Shown here piece after piece: positions 5,258 through 8,078 of a DNA stretch of 8,078 nt (within the stretch, counting starts at the first letter, position 1; each line of letters opens with the position of its first letter). The translations under genes and the position numbers were made by a program. The notes under the pieces were generated by a model. That model did not search any database, had not been told where the DNA came from, and saw only the letters and a program-made list of their open reading frames with translations. Source of the stretch: Acidobacteriaceae bacterium (GTDB taxonomy: Bacteria; Acidobacteriota; Terriglobia; Terriglobales; Acidobacteriaceae); NCBI GenBank assembly GCA_030049955.1, contig JASIJX010000071.1:1-8078 (forward strand), read 5' to 3'.

Positions 5258-7921
5258 TTACTTCCAGTTGGGATCTGCGGGAACCATGCTCGCATCGGAA
5301 CTGACCGCCTTGCTCGAAAATGCGTCCGCCAGAGAGATGATGGTCATTGCTTTGCGCAATTGGTCGAGACTGGAGCTACTGTGAATCATAATGGTCACGG
5401 GCTCATTCGGCAGCAAATCCACATAGTTATCGGAAACTTGTACGTCTTCATCACCGAAACTGACATAGACGCTTCTTGCCAGCTCTGGAGCCGAGAGCCG
5501 GAGCTGATATCCATTGGCGGTCGGTGTCAGGTCGTGTGCGATAACAGGATGCGGCAGGTTAACCTGGGCAGTTGGAACCAGATAGAGGAGATTACTTGAG
5601 ACCTCAGCACCGTCGACCGTGAGACTGACGGCCACGAAAACCTTGCCAAGGTCCAGGACATTGCGGGTCACCTCTTCAAGCGGAATCCGCATATAAGCCT
5701 TGCTCGTCAGGGGAGACAAGGTCAAGGGTTGCTCCGTTTCACGCACGATCTGGCCGCTCATCGACATGATACGCAGATGCAGCCTGGCATCGACCGCGTT
5801 GATCTTGTCCGAGACTACGTACACTGCAATATCGCCATCTTCGATGGTTGGGCTGACCAGAAGAGGGGCATAGAACCGGCGCGCGTAATACTGGAGCGCC
5901 TTCCAGCGGCCATAATAGTCAATGCTTGACCAGGAGGCGACCGGCCAGCAATCGTTCAGCTGCCAGTAGAGAGAGCCCATGGCTCGCGGCATGCTTCGGC
6001 GCAGATGTTCTGCGCCAATCTTCACGCCCTCTGCCTGGAGCACCTGACTGGCGTACAGAAACGACGCAAAGTCCTTCGGCTTGCCGTAGTAGCGAAGCAT
6101 GTAGTCGGAAATGATGCTGTTGCCTTCATCGTTTTTTTGGTGTGCCAGCATCACAGGGGTAAAGATGCTTGTCCGATCGGAGGGCAGGGTGAAGGCCTCG
6201 ATGGTGCGCATCTCCGGGAAAGACTGAAAGCCATACTCGCTCATGAATCGTGGAAAGTGCTTCTCATAGTCGCTGAAGGGAGCGCGTCCGTGCCACACGC
6301 TCCAGTCATGCAAGTCGCCAGACTGGTAGGTATCGGAAACGTCTTCGTAATCCGCGCTTGGTGAACTGGGCCAATAGGGTGTTTCAGGATTGAGCCGTTC
6401 CACTTCCTGTGGAATGACACCGCTGAACAAGGTCAGGTAGTCCTGCCACATACGGCGGCGCGTCTCCGCGCTGAGCTGGTCAGTAATCGCCTTCATGCGG
6501 TCCCAATTCCAGGAGATCTCAGTCTCGTTGTTGCCGCACCATAACACGAGGCTGGGATGATTCCGAAGGCGCCGCACCTGGTAGTCGACCTCCGAGCGCA
6601 CATTCTCCTTGAAAGCATATGTGCCAGGCTGCCACTCGTTGCCGAACATGAAGTCCTGCCATACCATCAGCCCGAGTTCATCGCAGATGGTATAGAAGTC
6701 GTCGCTTTGGTAGTACCCTCCACCCCAGACGCGGATCATGTTCATGTTGGCATCGACGGCCGACTGCAGAATGCCGCGAATCTGATCATTCGTTACCCGA
6801 TTTGGAAAACTGTCGAATGGGATGACATCGGCGCCCTTGGCAAATATTGGAATGCCGTTGACGACAAACTCGAAAGAGCGGCCCCACTGATCCGGCTCAC
6901 GTCGAAGCTCGACCGATCGAAGGCCTGCCCGTGCTGAAGCTTCATCCTCCTTCTCGCTGCCGCGTTTGAGGACGACGTCAAACGAATAGAGCGGGTGAGC
7001 TCCATAGCCCGCCGGGAACCACAGCTGCGGTTGGGCCACCTCGATAGGAAACGTGATGTGATTCACGCCCGCCTCGAGCACCGCATCGCGCGTGAATTGC
7101 GTCACGGAGCCGGTTGGTGACTTCATCTCCAGGGTGACCGAGCACCTGCATTCGCTGGCAGCAGTCACTTCGACGGCCGCTTCCACATGTGCGACTTCCC
7201 GTGAAACGTCCTGCTGGCGAATATATAGATTCGAAATTCTGGCGTAGTCCCATGCCTCAAGCTTTACAGGTTGCCATATCCCGCTGGTGACGAAGGTCGG
7301 GCCCCAGTCCCAGCCGTATTCGTAAGCTGCCTTGCGAACGTAGGTTTTTGCCGCGGTTTGTGTCTGCGCCCTCCACTTATCGGTCGCCGCTGCCGCTTCG
7401 GCGGCAGAAACGCTTGAAGGAAACGCGACGAGCAGCTCATTGGATCCTGCTCGCAGATAGCGTTTTACATCCGCGCGCCACTCGCGGAACATGTTGTTTG
7501 AGGTGAAGAGCTCATGGCCATTGAGCGAGACGGTCGCGACCGTGTCGAGACCTTCGAATACCAGCTCAATGTTTTTGCGGCGCAGCAATTCCGCATCCGC
7601 AGTAAAGTTCGTGCGGTACTCCCATCTGGCGTCTTCAATCCACTGCAGCTTAGCTTCATCATCGCGATAAAACGGAGGGGGAATCAGCTTGTTGCGTAGC
7701 AGATCCAGGTGCACGTCGCCGGGTACCACGGCGGGCAGCCATGCAGGTTTCTGCGCCTCCGCTATAGAACCGCTCTGGCGGAACTCCCATCCGGAGTTTA
7801 GATTAATAGTCTTCAGAGCCGGGGATTCCGCGCAATTCTTTTGAGCACATGCAACAAAAGCAGCGATTAGGAAGAGGATGGTAGAAACTCGCGGAGTAAT
7901 TCTTATCGGCCCTTTCAACAT
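5258..7921 (-). CDS. GH2 beta-mannosidase A (first tandem copy), exported
   Basis: This 887-residue GH2 enzyme is predicted to release mannose from the non-reducing ends of beta-mannosides. Residues 1-25 are an export signal (basic start, hydrophobic STILFLIAAFVA). FVAC at 22-25 is a poor lipobox because Phe replaces Leu, so lipidation is possible but not favoured. The domain order is a sugar-binding jelly roll (about 38-222), an Ig-like domain (230-335), a TIM barrel (348-690) and C-terminal Ig-like domains. The acid/base is Glu466 in WCGNNE and the nucleophile Glu562 in FMSEYGF. The loop GDLHDWSVWHGRAPF (535-549), as I recall a standard part of bacterial beta-mannosidases, is intact. Gln405 in GGGYYQSD replaces the more usual Glu. 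The start is fixed by AGGGAG 4 bases upstream. The last 20 residues (after DAFSS) extend beyond copy B, and their codons contain its ribosome site. The stop is 7 bp before copy B, so translation is probably coupled. Confidence 0.94.
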   Translation of the reverse strand: MLKGPIRITPRVSTILFLIAAFVACAQKNCAESPALKTINLNSGWEFRQSGSIAEAQKPAWLPAVVPGDVHLDLLRNKLIPPPFYRDDEAKLQWIEDARWEYRTNFTADAELLRRKNIELVFEGLDTVATVSLNGHELFTSNNMFREWRADVKRYLRAGSNELLVAFPSSVSAAEAAAATDKWRAQTQTAAKTYVRKAAYEYGWDWGPTFVTSGIWQPVKLEAWDYARISNLYIRQQDVSREVAHVEAAVEVTAASECRCSVTLEMKSPTGSVTQFTRDAVLEAGVNHITFPIEVAQPQLWFPAGYGAHPLYSFDVVLKRGSEKEDEASARAGLRSVELRREPDQWGRSFEFVVNGIPIFAKGADVIPFDSFPNRVTNDQIRGILQSAVDANMNMIRVWGGGYYQSDDFYTICDELGLMVWQDFMFGNEWQPGTYAFKENVRSEVDYQVRRLRNHPSLVLWCGNNETEISWNWDRMKAITDQLSAETRRRMWQDYLTLFSGVIPQEVERLNPETPYWPSSPSADYEDVSDTYQSGDLHDWSVWHGRAPFSDYEKHFPRFMSEYGFQSFPEMRTIEAFTLPSDRTSIFTPVMLAHQKNDEGNSIISDYMLRYYGKPKDFASFLYASQVLQAEGVKIGAEHLRRSMPRAMGSLYWQLNDCWPVASWSSIDYYGRWKALQYYARRFYAPLLVSPTIEDGDIAVYVVSDKINAVDARLHLRIMSMSGQIVRETEQPLTLSPLTSKAYMRIPLEEVTRNVLDLGKVFVAVSLTVDGAEVSSNLLYLVPTAQVNLPHPVIAHDLTPTANGYQLRLSAPELARSVYVSFGDEDVQVSDNYVDLLPNEPVTIMIHSSSSLDQLRKAMTIISLADAFSSKAVSSDASMVPADPNWK
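5261..5265 (-). promoter_or_regulatory. Ribosome binding site of mannosidase B inside the end of mannosidase A
   Basis: GGAAG on the minus strand lies 10 bases before the ATG at 5248-5250 and is formed by the Trp-Lys end codons (TGG AAG) of mannosidase A, just ahead of its TAA at 5258-5260. This supports the 5250 start and translational coupling of the two enzymes. Confidence 0.55.
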
Positions 7922-7925
7922 TTGG

Positions 7926-7931
7926 CTCCCT
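7926..7931 (-). promoter_or_regulatory. Ribosome binding site of mannosidase A
   Basis: AGGGAG on the minus strand stands 4 bases ahead of the ATG at 7919-7921. The spacing is short but the match is good. No other start in frame precedes the signal peptide. Confidence 0.6.
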
Positions 7932-7935
7932 TTTT

Positions 7936-7956
7936 AGGTCGTTGACCTTGTGTCAA
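7936..7956. promoter_or_regulatory. Overlapping dyads in the leader of mannosidase A, possible operator
   Basis: Two inverted repeats share bases here: AGGTC-GTT-GACCT (7936-7948) and TTGAC-CTTGT-GTCAA (7942-7956). On the minus strand the second contains TTGACA, a perfect -35 hexamer, but no acceptable -10 hexamer follows at 16-18 bases, so I do not call a promoter. The site lies 15-35 bases upstream of the mannosidase A start codon, within the 60-base gap after the preceding gene. It could bind a repressor or be chance; the arms are only 5 bp. Confidence 0.28.
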
Positions 7957-7981
7957 GAAAATGATAGCGGTCCCAAGAACG

Positions 7982-8078
7982 CTAATCATATGTTGGATAG
8001 CCAGCTCTGTCAATCAACTCCTGCTGCAGCATGTAATTGACTGCGAGATTTGAGAGGTCCGGCTTCTCACATCGCGCG
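7982..8078 (-). CDS. Unidentified protein, last 31 codons of the gene upstream of mannosidase A
   Basis: On the minus strand the frame is open from the window edge to TAG at 7982-7984 and encodes a C-terminal peptide ending NYMLQQELIDRAGYPTYD. The peptide has ordinary protein composition, and the stop lies 60 bases before the mannosidase A start on the same strand, as expected for an upstream operon member. I do not recognise the family from 31 residues and assign no function. It could still be a chance open frame, given its length. Confidence 0.5.
   Translation of the reverse strand, partial: ARCEKPDLSNLAVNYMLQQELIDRAGYPTYD

Noticed and set aside
5251..5295. Earlier ATG (5293-5295) as the start of mannosidase B
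   Set aside because: It would overlap mannosidase A by 38 bases and put 15 non-hydrophobic residues ahead of a clear signal peptide. The ATG at 5250 has a better-placed ribosome site just past the stop of A.
7940..7957. Full sigma-70 type promoter before mannosidase A
   Set aside because: TTGACA is present on the minus strand, but the only A/T-rich hexamer (TAAAAA) follows after 14 bases, too short a spacing, and it overlaps the ribosome site region.

Overview
The window looks like bacterial chromosome from a soil polysaccharide degrader. Codon usage is moderately GC-rich, the glycosidases carry secretion signals, and IS66/IS110 debris is present. An Acidobacteriota-type host is my best guess. 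It rests on the general look of the CAZyme genes and is not proven by anything in the window.

Layout from left to right: positions 1-216 (+) are the 3' end of a GH3 glycosidase (beta-glucosidase type). Positions 217-1208 hold no intact gene. They contain a perfect 13-bp inverted repeat, the first codons of an IS110-type transposase with a hairpin upstream, an abutting antisense fragment resembling the tail of an IS66 accessory protein, and the 3' half of a tRNA-Pro(UGG) gene of the kind left at an integrase attachment site. The remainder is unassigned. From 1209 to the right edge everything is on the minus strand and reads as one operon, given here in transcription order: an unidentified gene of which only the last 31 codons are present (7982-8078), beta-mannosidase A (5258-7921), beta-mannosidase B (2611-5250, 7 bp after A), and an MFS transporter (1209-2468).

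The two GH2 beta-mannosidases are tandem paralogues. Both have an N-terminal export signal, the acid/base GNNE motif and the nucleophile SEYG motif. They should remove terminal beta-mannosyl residues from manno-oligosaccharides outside the cytoplasm. The MFS protein could import the released sugar. With the convergent GH3 enzyme this suggests use of (gluco)mannan-type plant polysaccharides, which is an inference from gene content.

The points most worth a second look are: (i) divergence of the active-site loop in mannosidase B, which lost the Trp-His-Gly stretch kept by A and gained about 14 residues; (ii) the mobile-element and tRNA scar beside the cluster, which hints that the locus borders an integrated island; and (iii) the structured non-coding DNA upstream of the IS110 start. 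I found no CRISPR array, rRNA, or complete mobile element, and no clearly new multi-gene system.
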